DNA of 64,000 nt. It comes from Sediminispirochaeta bajacaliforniensis DSM 16054 (GTDB lineage Bacteria > Spirochaetota > Spirochaetia > DSM-16054 > Sediminispirochaetaceae). Location: assembly GCF_000378205.1 (NCBI RefSeq), contig NZ_KB899411.1, forward strand, positions 62,001-126,000, given 5' to 3'. Shown here one piece after another: positions 35,037 to 44,750 of the stretch. Numbering within the stretch: the first letter of the stretch is position 1; each line of letters starts with the position of its first letter. The notes beneath the pieces are model-generated. The model was given only the letters and a program-made list of their open reading frames with translations. It made no database searches and was not told the origin of the DNA. A program made the position numbers and the translations under genes.

Positions 35037-35480
35037 ATGAAATGCAGAAACCTGTTTTCTTATCTCACGGCAGCCATTGTTGTGTCGATTCTATCATTTT
35101 CTATGCTTGCGTCCTGCGCCTCAGAACCTGAGCCGGTTCTCTCCGATCTCACACCGGCGCAAATTTTTCAACAAGCCCAGGAAGCGGCCTCAAATGATAA
35201 ATACCAGCGAGCAATTGAGTATTACCACTACTTTCTGGATAGTTACCCGAATGAAACCTCAAGAAGGGTTGAAGCCGAATATGAAATAGCCTTTCTGACC
35301 CATAAAATGGGTAACGACCAGGAAGCTCTGAGATTATTTGATGCGCTTTTGGAAAAGTACCGGAGCGAAGAGGCGGCGGTTTACCCCCAGTGGCCCAAAG
35401 TCCTCGCCACAAAGGTAAGCGAAGAAATCAGGCAACAGCAGCAGGGGAATCAGCCACCGCCTGCTACTGCGGCAGAATAA
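35037..35480 (+). CDS. TPR-containing lipoprotein
   Basis: 147-residue secreted protein. The signal peptide ends in a lipobox LASC (MKCRNLFSYLTAAIVVSIL then SFSMLASC), so it is likely a membrane-anchored lipoprotein. Residues ~40-115 form tetratricopeptide-like repeats (AQIFQQAQEAASNDKYQRAIEYY and MGNDQEALRLFDALLEKY), resembling YbgF/BamD-type proteins. The C-terminus is Gln/Pro-rich. An in-frame ATG at 34986 overlaps the gene before it and hides the signal peptide. Its 3' end overlaps the convergent vWA gene by 17 nt. Confidence 0.82.
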   Translation: MKCRNLFSYLTAAIVVSILSFSMLASCASEPEPVLSDLTPAQIFQQAQEAASNDKYQRAIEYYHYFLDSYPNETSRRVEAEYEIAFLTHKMGNDQEALRLFDALLEKYRSEEAAVYPQWPKVLATKVSEEIRQQQQGNQPPPATAAE

Positions 35481-36624
35481 TTACGTTTAATTCGATCCCC
35501 GCCGCCTCCGCGTCGGTGTAGACCAGCTCCTTGGTCACTCTCCCCCTCGGCATAGGATGAGGGGGAGCATCCCCGACGAGAATGATCATTTTGGCATCAC
35601 CGGACCAGGGGTATTCGTGTATGCCGGCATACAGCGCTTCATACACGGCTTCGGGGATATCCCTTCCTCCGAAAACGCGAATTCCAGACAGTACCCGCTG
35701 GAGCGATGAAAAATCCTCCTGAAAGGGGAAGGTCTTGGTCAGATATTCCTCGTAGTAATCCCTGTAGAGAACAAGGCCGAAACGAAAACGGGCAAAACGT
35801 CCACTCACCTCTTTCAGCATCGGAATCAGTGAGGTTTTCAGATGGGGGATATCGTTTTCCATACTCTTTGTGGTATCGAGACAGAGAACCAAATCAAGGC
35901 TGTCGCCATCGGCCTTGTCGATGAGTTTCTTTATATCACCGATGAGGTCGCCCTCACCCTTTCCGTAGATGATCTCTCCCTCCCCGTTTTCGCTGATCTC
36001 TTCGTAGGCTTCAAGGGCCTCTTTCATATACCGGCTCCGATCAGGCTCTTCCTCCGGTTCGACGGGTTCGGGAGGAGGAAGGGGATGCTGAATGACCCGC
36101 ACGACAAAGGGATTGTCGACGAAAGAACCTTCATAATCGGCATAGGGAAGGGAAAAGGTACGTATGTTAAACCAGCTTCCGTCCAGGATCTGAATTTTGC
36201 CGTTACGCGACCATTCATAACCGAACTGCACCACATAAGGGATAAAAATCCGGAAAGCCGATCCAAGCTGGGGATGGGGCTCTGGAGAAGAATCGACAAG
36301 GAAATAACGACCGGTTTCCGCAGGATCAAGAATTTTGCCATCGAGCATCCTGATCTCATTCCCGTTCGCCGGATGATACTTCGGATTCTGAAATGCATAG
36401 CTATCTACCCGCCTATCAGGATGTGCGGTAGATTCGGTAAGAAGCACCGACCCTATACCCTTCTTGGCGCGGATATAGAGGTAATAACCGCCCTCCAGGC
36501 TTTGTTCGATCACAAGATCGTCGGGCGTTAGGATCAGATCGCTCTCCTGGGCATATAACGGCGATGCAAGCATACATGCCAGCAAGAACGAAACAGCAGC
36601 GATACAATAAGCTGGAGCCTTCAT
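35464..36624 (-). CDS. Secreted von Willebrand factor type A domain protein
   Basis: 386 residues with a cleavable signal peptide (ending SPLYA|QES). The N-terminal half (30-180) is beta-rich and unrecognised, then a Pro/Glu linker (181-195) leads to a C-terminal vWA domain (about 240-386). The metal-site motif reads D250-T-T252-K-S254, a Thr variant of DxSxS, and the later GDAPPHP provides the usual Asp. It probably acts in the periplasm in protein binding. It lies downstream of the sugar permease gene after a large hairpin and has no obvious ribosome-binding site. Confidence 0.82.
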   Translation of the reverse strand: MKAPAYCIAAVSFLLACMLASPLYAQESDLILTPDDLVIEQSLEGGYYLYIRAKKGIGSVLLTESTAHPDRRVDSYAFQNPKYHPANGNEIRMLDGKILDPAETGRYFLVDSSPEPHPQLGSAFRIFIPYVVQFGYEWSRNGKIQILDGSWFNIRTFSLPYADYEGSFVDNPFVVRVIQHPLPPPEPVEPEEEPDRSRYMKEALEAYEEISENGEGEIIYGKGEGDLIGDIKKLIDKADGDSLDLVLCLDTTKSMENDIPHLKTSLIPMLKEVSGRFARFRFGLVLYRDYYEEYLTKTFPFQEDFSSLQRVLSGIRVFGGRDIPEAVYEALYAGIHEYPWSGDAKMIILVGDAPPHPMPRGRVTKELVYTDAEAAGIELNVIILPQ

Positions 36625-36632
36625 ATAGAAAG

Positions 36633-36676
36633 TATCGGCAGCAAAGACCCCGCTGATAAGCAGGGCTTTGCCGATA
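36633..36676 (-). terminator. Large hairpin between sugar permease and vWA gene
   Basis: An 8-bp perfect outer stem (36633-36640 with 36669-36676) closes an imperfect inner stem rich in GC, filling almost all of the 54-nt gap. No T tract follows on the minus strand, so it may be a partial terminator, an mRNA-stabilising end for the transporter message, or a translation control element for the vWA gene. Confidence 0.55.
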
Positions 36677-36678
36677 GC

Positions 36679-37539
36679 TCACCCTTTCACGGCTCCGCTT
36701 GTCATCCCCTTGATGATTTTGTCGTGAAACAGGATATAGACGAAGATGGTCGGAATAATGCTCAGGACAATGGCCGCATACATGCTGGTATAATCGGTAA
36801 TGAACTGGCTTTTGAAGAATCGTATTCCCAGTTGGAGGGTCCTCGCCTTCACCGAACTGGTCAGCAGCAGTGCATAGATAAATTCGTTCCAGCTGAAAAG
36901 AAAAACAAAGGTCCCGGCCGTTACCAACCCGAGCCTACTGAGAGGGAAAATCACCCGGGTAAAGCGTTGAGCCAGGGAACAACCGTCGATAACCGCCGCC
37001 TCCTCCAACTCCCGGGGGATGCTTCGCATGAATCCGTGAATCAGAAAAACCGATACGGGGATGCTGACGGCGGCATAGGTTATGATCAAGCCGAAAAGCG
37101 TATCGTAAAGGCCCAGGCCGCTGATAAGGCGGAAATAAGGAACCATGAGTGCGATAACGGGGACTAAGATTCCGGCAACCACAATATTAAAGACGGTTTC
37201 GTGTCCCCGAAAGGGCTCCCTGCTTATGACAAAGGCAGCCATGGATGCTGCAAGGATATTGAGGGCCGTCGAGGCAAAGGAGACGACAATGGTGTGCAGA
37301 AACAGCAAATGAAGGCCACTTATGGAGACAGCATTAATATAGTTTGCAAACTGCCACAGCTCAGGGATGGAAAAAGGTTTGGTCTGAAATTCAAGATTGG
37401 TTTTGAAACTGGAAATCACCAGCCAGATCAGGGGAAAGAGGGTGATGATGAGGAAAAAAAGCAAAAAAAGCCATTTTGCAAGGCTTGCCGCACGGTCCGC
37501 TATTAATGATGGTGAACGATTCCTTCCCATACTTCTCAC
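36679..37539 (-). CDS. Carbohydrate ABC transporter permease, MalG type
   Basis: 286 residues with six predicted transmembrane helices. The cytoplasmic EAA loop is clear (ELEEAAVIDGCSLAQRFTRVIFPL), the site where the ATPase docks. The C-terminus GMTSGAVKG is typical of MalG-like CUT1 permeases. Its start directly follows the stop of the partner permease. No ATP-binding gene lies in this operon, as is common for CUT1 systems that share an MsmK/UgpC-like ATPase. Confidence 0.94.
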   Translation of the reverse strand: MRSMGRNRSPSLIADRAASLAKWLFLLFFLIITLFPLIWLVISSFKTNLEFQTKPFSIPELWQFANYINAVSISGLHLLFLHTIVVSFASTALNILAASMAAFVISREPFRGHETVFNIVVAGILVPVIALMVPYFRLISGLGLYDTLFGLIITYAAVSIPVSVFLIHGFMRSIPRELEEAAVIDGCSLAQRFTRVIFPLSRLGLVTAGTFVFLFSWNEFIYALLLTSSVKARTLQLGIRFFKSQFITDYTSMYAAIVLSIIPTIFVYILFHDKIIKGMTSGAVKG

Positions 37540-38427
37540 CTACTGTACCGTCTCGCTGGCAGATTCCACACGCCCGAATATTCTGCGGATGAAAATGATA
37601 AGGAGGCCCCCTGTCAGAACGAGGACCGATCCGATGGCATTGGCCTGGCCATAGTCAAGGGCCCCCATCTTTTTGTAAAGCAACAGCCCCAATACGCTGG
37701 TGGAATTTGCAGGTCCGCCGTTGGTCATCAGGTAGGTTGCCTCAAAATGCCTAAGGCCGTAGGCAACGGCCAGGGTCATGGAGGTGACAAGGAGTCCCCG
37801 GATCATGGGCAGGGTGACATACAATTCCTGTCGCAGGACCCCGGCCCCATCCATTTCCGCGGCCTCGTACAATGAGTCGGGAATAGAAAGGATACCGGCA
37901 AGGATGATGATCATGAAATAACCGATATAGAGCACCTGCTGGGCGATGACGGCAGGAAGTGCAGTCCCGATCTCTCCCAACCAGTTATGAGTCCATGATT
38001 CAAGCCCGATCGCCGACAAAAAATGGTTGAGTATGCCGTATTCGGCATTATAGAGAGCCATCCACATCATGGCGATTGCAACCTGACTGATGACATTGGG
38101 AAGGAAGTAGACGGTCCGCAGGAAACGCCACCCCCTGGGCTTCCTTGCCAGGACCATCGCCGTTATCGTGGCAAGGGGCACCTGTATAAAGGCAAGAGCA
38201 AAGGCCCATATGAAATTATTACGAAGGGAGAGGCGAAAGGTCCCGTTTCCGAAAAGTTTGATGTAATTGCTAAGCCCCGTGAACGACATCGCCCTGATGC
38301 CGTTCCAGGAGGTACAACCTGTGACAAAGACAAAGACAAGTGGATAGAGAAAGAAGGCACAATACAGTAGCGCCACCGGTAGAAGAAAGAGCATGATCCC
38401 CTTCCAATTCGTTCTTGATGCACTCAT
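37540..38427 (-). CDS. Carbohydrate ABC transporter permease, MalF type
   Basis: 295 residues with six hydrophobic segments and a variant EAA loop (LYEAAEMDGAGVLRQELYVTLPM). The frame is open 77 codons further upstream, but that stretch overlaps the binding-protein gene and encodes an unlikely basic sequence. The ATG at 38425-38427 (MSASRTNWKG) was chosen although its ribosome-binding site is weak. It pairs with the MalG-type permease that follows without a gap. Confidence 0.93.
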   Translation of the reverse strand: MSASRTNWKGIMLFLLPVALLYCAFFLYPLVFVFVTGCTSWNGIRAMSFTGLSNYIKLFGNGTFRLSLRNNFIWAFALAFIQVPLATITAMVLARKPRGWRFLRTVYFLPNVISQVAIAMMWMALYNAEYGILNHFLSAIGLESWTHNWLGEIGTALPAVIAQQVLYIGYFMIIILAGILSIPDSLYEAAEMDGAGVLRQELYVTLPMIRGLLVTSMTLAVAYGLRHFEATYLMTNGGPANSTSVLGLLLYKKMGALDYGQANAIGSVLVLTGGLLIIFIRRIFGRVESASETVQ

Positions 38428-38464
38428 ATGTTGTCCCGTTGGAACGAAACCGTTCGTCGTTCGC

Positions 38465-39745
38465 CTATTCGGTCGCTTCGATAATCTGATCCACAAATTC
38501 CTTCGGAGCGGCCTCCCCGAGGACCATCTTCCCCAAGGCCTGGCCGAATTCGGCGGCCACATCGGTTGTGACATTGCCCTGAAAGTGAGAGGTGATAAAG
38601 GTGGCGTTGGCAGCCGCTTCCATAAACTGCTTCTGGAGTGGGTCCACAGCCTCATCACCGACCTGAAATTTTACACAAAAAAGGCTCCCCGAATCCATGG
38701 AAATCCGTTTTATGTTCTCAGGAGCGGTCATCCACTTCATAAAGCTAATGACGGCAGCACGACGGGTAGGATCATCTGTTTTTGCCGCAGCCAGATTGGA
38801 AAGGAGAAAACCAATCTGAGCCCCTGAACTGCCCCCCGGAGTCTGAGGCGCCGCAGTCACCTTGGTATGGGCATATACCTCCGGAGCATCGCTTTTTACC
38901 CTGCCGATATACCACGGCCCGTTGATGAAAATCGCCGTGTCTCCTGCCAGGTAGTGTCCCCCGGAAACAGCGGCATCTCCGCCGACAGCATCCTTGGTCG
39001 TATTTCCGTCCTGGTACATGTGCAGAAGGATAGCCGCCGCCTTCTCAAAGACAGGATCGGAAAAAGGCTTCTTCCAGACATCAGGACCACCAAGCCCGGC
39101 CACGATGTGGCTGTACCACAACATGCTGGTCCAGGCATTGGTTCCGCCCGTCATCTGGCTCGTGGGAACGATGCCTGCCGCCTTCAACTTGTCGCAGGCA
39201 GCCCAGAACTCATCAAAGGTTTTTGGAAAGGAGCCGATGCCGGCCTTATCAAAAAGTGCCTGATTGTACCAAATCGGGGTGATGGCCTGTTCGTACGGGA
39301 TCGACTTTACCATCTCGTTTTTAGTGGCCGCGTCGATGGTACCTGAAACAAAGGTGTCCCCCCAAGAGCCCTTAAGATCTTCGGAAAAATCCATCAAAAG
39401 GTCGCCTTCGTAATACTGGAAGGTTGTCGGATCCGGATTGAAAACGAAAATATCCGGTACCTGTCCGCTGGCTATGGCCGTATTAAGCTTGTTCCGATAT
39501 CCGTCGTAGTCGGGATTCGGCTCAATTTCGACCTTAATACTACCTGCGTGCTCCTCGTTGAATTCGGCAACGAGCTTCTCAACCATCGGAGCCTTCGAAT
39601 CTTTCCCCACCCAAATGGTCGGCCATTTGAGAACAATCTCGTCCTCACCTGCATCTTGCCGGTCGCAACCGGAAAAAAGAGAAACGAGGACAAGGCCAGC
39701 TGCAAAGCATAACGCCCGTCCGGTTGTCCGCATCGGATATTTCAT
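38465..39745 (-). CDS. Sugar ABC transporter substrate-binding lipoprotein
   Basis: 426 residues of the MalE-like extracellular solute-binding family 1. The signal peptide ends in lipobox FSGC (Cys26). The mature start EIVLKWPTIWVG and segments such as MTGGTNAWTS and GDTAIFINGPWYIG fit the CUT1 family. It is the first gene of a binding protein-permease-permease operon with GAGGAG before the ATG. The substrate cannot be told from sequence. Confidence 0.93.
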   Translation of the reverse strand: MKYPMRTTGRALCFAAGLVLVSLFSGCDRQDAGEDEIVLKWPTIWVGKDSKAPMVEKLVAEFNEEHAGSIKVEIEPNPDYDGYRNKLNTAIASGQVPDIFVFNPDPTTFQYYEGDLLMDFSEDLKGSWGDTFVSGTIDAATKNEMVKSIPYEQAITPIWYNQALFDKAGIGSFPKTFDEFWAACDKLKAAGIVPTSQMTGGTNAWTSMLWYSHIVAGLGGPDVWKKPFSDPVFEKAAAILLHMYQDGNTTKDAVGGDAAVSGGHYLAGDTAIFINGPWYIGRVKSDAPEVYAHTKVTAAPQTPGGSSGAQIGFLLSNLAAAKTDDPTRRAAVISFMKWMTAPENIKRISMDSGSLFCVKFQVGDEAVDPLQKQFMEAAANATFITSHFQGNVTTDVAAEFGQALGKMVLGEAAPKEFVDQIIEATE

Positions 39746-39845
39746 CTGTTCTACTCCTCATATCTGTTTTTTCACACACTGTTCACGTCATGAGAATAAT
39801 CGGTATCAAGGGTGGAAAGGAAATCGAAGACATGCCCATCATTCT

Positions 39846-39873
39846 ATCATATTCGGCCAAAGAGGTGGTACAA
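39846..39873 (-). promoter_or_regulatory. Promoter of the sugar ABC operon
   Basis: On the minus strand TTGTAC (39868-39873) and TATGAT (39846-39851) are 16 nt apart, about 100 nt upstream of the binding-protein start. Confidence 0.5.
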
Positions 39874-39934
39874 AAGGGAGGAATCGACTCTTTTTAGCAC
39901 CTTTCTAACACGCTTCATGGCTTCCTTCTCATAG

Positions 39935-40312
39935 TCAATCGTCCTCGTACAGTTCGCTAAACCGATCCCAGGCCTCGGCTTCTCCCTTACGAAGACGAAG
40001 GAGAAAGCGATAATGGTGCAGGAGGGAACGCATCTGGAGCAGCCGCTTTTCGTCAAGATCTGCGGAAGTATCGAAGCCGTAGCGTATCAAAGCATCATCA
40101 TCAGACTCAAAAGCCTCTTTCATCACCCGCAATAGCTTCTCCTTATCCATGCGGACGAAGCCGTTGACGGGCCAGAGCAGGGTCGGAGCATAGTGATAGC
40201 CTTCCAGGGTGGCCGCCGTCTGATCGAGCTGGCGGGAATCATCGAGATCGATCATGGCCTCTGCTTCCGAAAGCAGCGCTTTGGCTTCTTGTTTGAATGC
40301 ATATTTGTCCAT
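39935..40312 (-). CDS. Conserved hypothetical protein
   Basis: 125 residues, predicted soluble and helical, with no family recognised. The composition is acidic with many Leu/Ala heptad-like stretches (EAKALLSEAEAMIDLDD) and a central aromatic segment YHYAPTLLWPVNGF. The ATG at 40310-40312 has a strong GGGGGAGG site upstream; the frame open beyond it has none. It is divergent from the nucleotidyltransferase gene. Confidence 0.75.
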   Translation of the reverse strand: MDKYAFKQEAKALLSEAEAMIDLDDSRQLDQTAATLEGYHYAPTLLWPVNGFVRMDKEKLLRVMKEAFESDDDALIRYGFDTSADLDEKRLLQMRSLLHHYRFLLRLRKGEAEAWDRFSELYEDD

Positions 40313-40388
40313 AAGCACCTCCCCCTTAAGGATAATCGTGATAACGCTTGCTGGCAAGAATTTCCAAATCCGGGTACAGTAGGTGAGC

Positions 40389-41024
40389 ATGAAAGAGCGA
40401 ACACCCTATTATTGTATCATGGCGGCTGCAGGAACCAGCAGCCGCATGGGCGGCACATGGAAATTGATGCTTCCCTATGGCGACGGTACTATTATCGAAG
40501 CCTCTCTGCGGGCGGCGGCCGCCTGTTGCCGTACTATTATCGTTGTCACGGGCTTCCGGGCAGAGGAACTCGAAAGCTATATAGAAGGCCTCTCCTTCGA
40601 CCATGCCGCCGTCACAACGGTCAGAAATGACGAATATCCAAAGGGGATGTTCTCAAGCATACGGCGGGGGGTTGCAAAGATGCGGCAAATCGAGGGAAAC
40701 AATGCCGGGACGCCCTTTTTCATCGCCCTTGCTGATATGCCCGCAGTCACGACTGCAGGATATCGCTGCCTCTGCAGGGAAAGCGGCAGAGCAGAGGTGA
40801 TTCGGCCGCTCTTTCAGGGATTGCCTGCCCACCCCGTTCTCTGTAGCTACACGGTAGGAGAAACGATTATGGGGGAACCCGATGACTCTGCAATGAAAAG
40901 GGTCCTTGCTCAGCATACGCTTTTGGAGCTTCCCATATCAAACAAAGGACAGGTGCAGGACGTTGACACACCGGAGGCCTATCGAATGGCTGTCGAACAG
41001 GAAAGGGGTACACGGGAACAATGA
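40389..41024 (+). CDS. MobA/MocA-like nucleotidyltransferase
   Basis: About 211 residues. The N-terminal nucleotide-binding loop AAAGTSSRMGGTWKLMLPYGD with the conserved Arg and Lys, and FFIALADMPAVT with the metal-binding Asp, place it in the NTP_transf_3 group with MobA (guanylyltransferase) and MocA (cytidylyltransferase) of molybdenum-cofactor maturation. No molybdoenzyme is in the window, so the substrate is open. The ATG at 40389 follows AGGTG; a GTG two codons upstream is an alternative. It overlaps the next gene by 4 nt (ATGA). Confidence 0.85.
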   Translation: MKERTPYYCIMAAAGTSSRMGGTWKLMLPYGDGTIIEASLRAAAACCRTIIVVTGFRAEELESYIEGLSFDHAAVTTVRNDEYPKGMFSSIRRGVAKMRQIEGNNAGTPFFIALADMPAVTTAGYRCLCRESGRAEVIRPLFQGLPAHPVLCSYTVGETIMGEPDDSAMKRVLAQHTLLELPISNKGQVQDVDTPEAYRMAVEQERGTREQ

Positions 41025-42046
41025 ATCGCGCTCCTGCCATACTTTTTATATTCCTGATCATCCCGTGTATCGCCTCAGCCCTTCCCCAGGACATGATAGC
41101 TCCTCCTGTGCTTTTCAACCTCCACCCCCTTTATACCGCAGGGGCCCAACCCCTCTGCAATCCGGCGCAGACTGCCGGCGAGGGAGAGGTTTTTCTCAAG
41201 GCGGCGATAAGCTACGGAAACAATTACATCGTCGAGGGGCTGCAGGACGACGACACCACCATCGACCTCGAGCTTGATTCGGAAGGGGTGGCAGCCGATC
41301 TCTCGGCCAGGATCGGTCTGAATAGTCGCAGCGAGTTCATTGTCGGGCTTCAAGCCTCAGGCCAATACGGAGGGTTCCTCGATCCCATCATCAACGGTTT
41401 CCACAACCTTTTCGGTTTTCCCAACGGCGGGCGAAAATTGAGGGATCCCAACGAGACGAGTTTCATCGTATATCAGGATCATCAGACCATCCTGGAAACG
41501 GATGATAATCTTGGATCGCTTTACATGACTTTGGAACCGAGGTTGCTGCTTTTTCAGGATAAGAGGGTTGGGAAGTTTTTTACAACGATGAGCCTTGGAC
41601 TTTGGAGCGCCCTTCCTCTCTTCGTCCCCGACCACCCCCTTGCAGCATCGAAAAAAGAGAGCTTCAAGGCAGGAATACGATGCTACCTCGCCGTTGAGAC
41701 AGGCCCCTACTTTCTTCAGGCCTCAGGCTCACTGGCGGGAACAAGTACCCCGAGGTTCCTGGATTCCGAAGATCTGGACGATCTGCAAGTCCTCTTCGAT
41801 TTCACCATCGGAAGATGCTTCGGCGAGGAGGTCAGTGCAAAGTTTTCGGTTTCGGGAACAACAAGCCCCTTTCATCTCGGATATGAGCGTACGGATACGT
41901 TCTCGGCCGTTTTTTTGCTCGGGGGCTGCCTTCGGACAAGCCCCCGCGACACCCTGGACTTTGGTTTCAGCGAGGAGTTCTCTACCTTTGCCGCAACCGA
42001 TATCGGCTTTCACATCTCCTGGAGCCACCGCACCGGAGGCCGTTAG
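41021..42046 (+). CDS. DUF3187-like secreted/outer-membrane protein
   Basis: 341 residues with an N-terminal signal peptide (cut near ASA|LPQ). The rest is beta-rich with repeated aromatic/glycine strands and no transmembrane helices, as in an outer-membrane barrel. The segment [21 protein letters not shown] resembles the most conserved block of DUF3187; I assign that family with moderate confidence. It is coupled to the nucleotidyltransferase by a 4-nt overlap and ends 4 nt inside the convergent clpB. Confidence 0.7.
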   Translation: MNRAPAILFIFLIIPCIASALPQDMIAPPVLFNLHPLYTAGAQPLCNPAQTAGEGEVFLKAAISYGNNYIVEGLQDDDTTIDLELDSEGVAADLSARIGLNSRSEFIVGLQASGQYGGFLDPIINGFHNLFGFPNGGRKLRDPNETSFIVYQDHQTILETDDNLGSLYMTLEPRLLLFQDKRVGKFFTTMSLGLWSALPLFVPDHPLAASKKESFKAGIRCYLAVETGPYFLQASGSLAGTSTPRFLDSEDLDDLQVLFDFTIGRCFGEEVSAKFSVSGTTSPFHLGYERTDTFSAVFLLGGCLRTSPRDTLDFGFSEEFSTFAATDIGFHISWSHRTGGR

Positions 42047-44637
42047 ACCTTCGGTGCCGGCGCAAAGGGCTTAAAGGTAAGGTTTCCTCCCGAAGCCGAA
42101 ACCTCGGCCCCACCGCCATCCTGGATCTCCCCTGCGAGCATCATCTTTGCCAGCCGATTCTGAAGCAGATTTTGGATGGTCCGCTTTACCGGGCGGGCAC
42201 CAAATGCAGGATCATAGCCGAGGGAGGCAAGAAGCTCCTTCGCCTTAGGCTTCAGCACAAGCGAGATATGCTGCGAAGCAAGCCGCCGCTGGAGCCGCTC
42301 GAGCTGAATATCGACAATAGAGAGAATCTCCTCCTTACCTAAGCGGTGAAAGGTGATGATCTCATCAACCCGGTTGAGGAATTCGGGCTTAAAGGTGGCA
42401 CGCATCAGCTGATGTACCTTCTCATTGATTTCGTCGCCGTCTTCAGCCTGAAGAATAAGGTCGCTTCCGATATTACTGGTCATGATGATGATGGCGTTGC
42501 GAAAATCAACCAGACGCCCCTGGCCGTCGGTCAGCCTTCCATCATCCAGAAGCTGCAACATGATGTTGAAAACATCGGGATGAGCCTTTTCGATTTCGTC
42601 GAACAAGACCACCGAGTAGGGGCGCCTTCTCACCGCCTCGGTAAGCTGCCCCCCCTGATCGTAACCGACATAGCCCGGAGGCGCTCCGATAAGACGACTG
42701 ACCGCATGCTTTTCCATATATTCGCTCATGTCGATTCTGGTAAGGGCGCGCTCGTCGTCAAAAAGAAAATCGGCAAGAGTCCTGGCAAGTTCGGTCTTTC
42801 CAACTCCCGTCGGCCCGATGAAGATAAAGGAACCGAGAGGTCTGGCCTCGTCGGAAAGGCCGGTCTTGTTTCGCCTGATGGCATCACTGACGGCACGGAT
42901 CGCCTCCTTCTGGCCGACCACCCGCTTTTCCAGGGTCGATTCCAGCTGGAGATACTTTGCCATCTCGCTTGCAAGCATCTTACTGACGGGAATACCGGTC
43001 CAGGTTGAGACAACCTCGGCAATATCTTCTTCGGTAACCTCTTCACGGAGCAGCGCGCTTTGGCCCTGCATTTTTGCAAGCTCGGCGCTTTTTTCCTCGA
43101 TCTGATGTTTGATCTCCGGTATCTTACCATGTTTTATCTCTGCGGCACCGGTGAGATTCCCGTCCCGTTCGAAACGGACCTCATCGCTTTTGTACTGTTC
43201 GAGACGACTTTTCAGCTCACGAATCCCATCGATCACCTTTTTTTCATTGTTCCACTGAAGCCGCATGGCGTCCCTACCGCTCTTTAAATCGGCCAGTTCA
43301 CGGTCGAGCTTCTCCAAACGCTCCTTACTTGCCTCATCATCCTCCCGGACCAGGGCCTGACGCTCGATATTGAGCTGAAGAATTTTTCGCTCGATCTTGT
43401 CAAGTTCGATGGGCTGGCTCTCGATCTCCATCTTGAGCCTACTGGCAGCCTCGTCGACAAGGTCTATCGCCTTATCGGGCAGGAAACGGCTGGTGATGTA
43501 GCGGTCCGAAAGGGTGGCCGCAGCGATCAGCGCCTCATCCTTGATCCTGACCCCGTGATGTACCTCGTAACGCTCCTGAAGTCCCCTGAGAATGGCGATG
43601 GTGCTTTCCACCGAAGGCTCGCTGGTCATCACCGGCTGAAAGCGGCGTTCCAACGCAGGATCTTTCTCGATATGCTTTCGGTACTCATCCAGGGTCGTGG
43701 CACCAATTGCCCGCAATTCTCCCCGGGCAAGGGCAGGCTTGAGAAGGTTACTCGCATCGGTGGAACCTTCGGCAGCTCCCGCGCCGACAAGGGTGTGAAG
43801 CTCATCGATGAAGAGAATAATCTGACCGTCCGACTCCCCTATCTCATGGATAACGGCCTTAAGACGCTCTTCAAACTCTCCTCTGAACTTAGCCCCAGCA
43901 ATGAGCGCTCCAAGGTCGAGGGCAAGCAGACGCTTGTTTTTAAGAGAATCGGGGACATCACCGGAAACGATCCTTCGGGCAAGCCCCTCGGCAATGGCGG
44001 TTTTTCCGACCCCCGGTTCGCCGATCAGCACGGGATTGTTCTTTGTCCGCCGACTCAACACCTGCATTACCCGACGGATTTCCTCGTCTCTTCCAATGAC
44101 AGGATCGAGCTTCTCTCTCCTGGCAAGAGCCGTGAGATCCTTACAATACTTATCAAGGACCTGATAACGCTCCTCAGGGTTCTGGTCGGTCACACGCTGA
44201 TTTCCACGGACAGCACGAAGAGCCTCGAAGGTTCTGTCCCGGGTAACCCCCTGTCGCCCGAGCAAGTCCGCAGCGCCCCCCCCCACGGATAGCATAGCAA
44301 GGAGGATGTGTTCAGCACTTACATATTGGTCTTTCAGCCCCTTTGATTCCTGCTCCGCCTTGTGGAGGATATTACCCATCTCCGCAGAAAGGGTAATCTG
44401 AGAAGCACTCCCGTAGGCCCTGGGCTTTGATTCGAGAGCCTCCTGGACATCGGCTTCTATGGCTCCTCGATCGGCCCCAAGCCTGTCGAGAAGAGGCGGC
44501 ACGACACCGTCTTTCTGCCGCAGCAAGGCCAGCAAAAAGTGTTCCGGTTCAATAGTTGAATGATTGTAGTCCCGGGCGATGGAGTCGGCCTCCTGAAACG
44601 CCTCCTGTACCTTTACCGTCATGTTTTCGTATCGCAT
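42043..44637 (-). CDS. clpB: ATP-dependent chaperone ClpB
   Basis: 864-residue disaggregase of the Hsp100 family, working with DnaK. Domains in order: N-terminal Clp repeat domain (1-145), first AAA+ module with Walker A GEPGVGKT starting at residue 206, the long coiled-coil middle domain (about 400-530) that separates ClpB from ClpA/ClpC, and a second AAA+ module with GPTGVGKT starting at 608. No HrcA-type CIRCE element was seen upstream. Confidence 0.97.
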   Translation of the reverse strand: MRYENMTVKVQEAFQEADSIARDYNHSTIEPEHFLLALLRQKDGVVPPLLDRLGADRGAIEADVQEALESKPRAYGSASQITLSAEMGNILHKAEQESKGLKDQYVSAEHILLAMLSVGGGAADLLGRQGVTRDRTFEALRAVRGNQRVTDQNPEERYQVLDKYCKDLTALARREKLDPVIGRDEEIRRVMQVLSRRTKNNPVLIGEPGVGKTAIAEGLARRIVSGDVPDSLKNKRLLALDLGALIAGAKFRGEFEERLKAVIHEIGESDGQIILFIDELHTLVGAGAAEGSTDASNLLKPALARGELRAIGATTLDEYRKHIEKDPALERRFQPVMTSEPSVESTIAILRGLQERYEVHHGVRIKDEALIAAATLSDRYITSRFLPDKAIDLVDEAASRLKMEIESQPIELDKIERKILQLNIERQALVREDDEASKERLEKLDRELADLKSGRDAMRLQWNNEKKVIDGIRELKSRLEQYKSDEVRFERDGNLTGAAEIKHGKIPEIKHQIEEKSAELAKMQGQSALLREEVTEEDIAEVVSTWTGIPVSKMLASEMAKYLQLESTLEKRVVGQKEAIRAVSDAIRRNKTGLSDEARPLGSFIFIGPTGVGKTELARTLADFLFDDERALTRIDMSEYMEKHAVSRLIGAPPGYVGYDQGGQLTEAVRRRPYSVVLFDEIEKAHPDVFNIMLQLLDDGRLTDGQGRLVDFRNAIIIMTSNIGSDLILQAEDGDEINEKVHQLMRATFKPEFLNRVDEIITFHRLGKEEILSIVDIQLERLQRRLASQHISLVLKPKAKELLASLGYDPAFGARPVKRTIQNLLQNRLAKMMLAGEIQDGGGAEVSASGGNLTFKPFAPAPKV

Positions 44638-44706
44638 AGATGCACCTCTATCTTATATGTCTATATCTTTTCGGTTGATTGCACTCCGATTTTTCTTTAC
44701 GCTTAT

Positions 44707-44735
44707 AAAATACTTACGCTTTTGTCGGCGGTCAA
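44707..44735 (-). promoter_or_regulatory. Promoter of clpB
   Basis: On the minus strand TTGACC (44730-44735) and TATTTT (44707-44712) are 17 nt apart, about 70 nt upstream of the clpB ATG. It is a housekeeping-type promoter and overlaps the likely promoter region of the divergent DUF3783 gene. TTACGCTT occurs twice within it (direct repeat). Confidence 0.6.
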
Positions 44736-44750
44736 ATTGAAAGGATGATT

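Noticed and set aside
37540-38658. Long version of the MalF-type permease
   Set aside because: The extra 77 N-terminal codons lie inside the binding-protein gene and encode a Pro/Arg-rich sequence unlike any permease start; the ATG at 38427 is better.
44638-44707. GCACTC sequence upstream of clpB as an HrcA (CIRCE) site
   Set aside because: Only one half is present; the matching GAGTGC arm at the required 9-nt spacing is missing.
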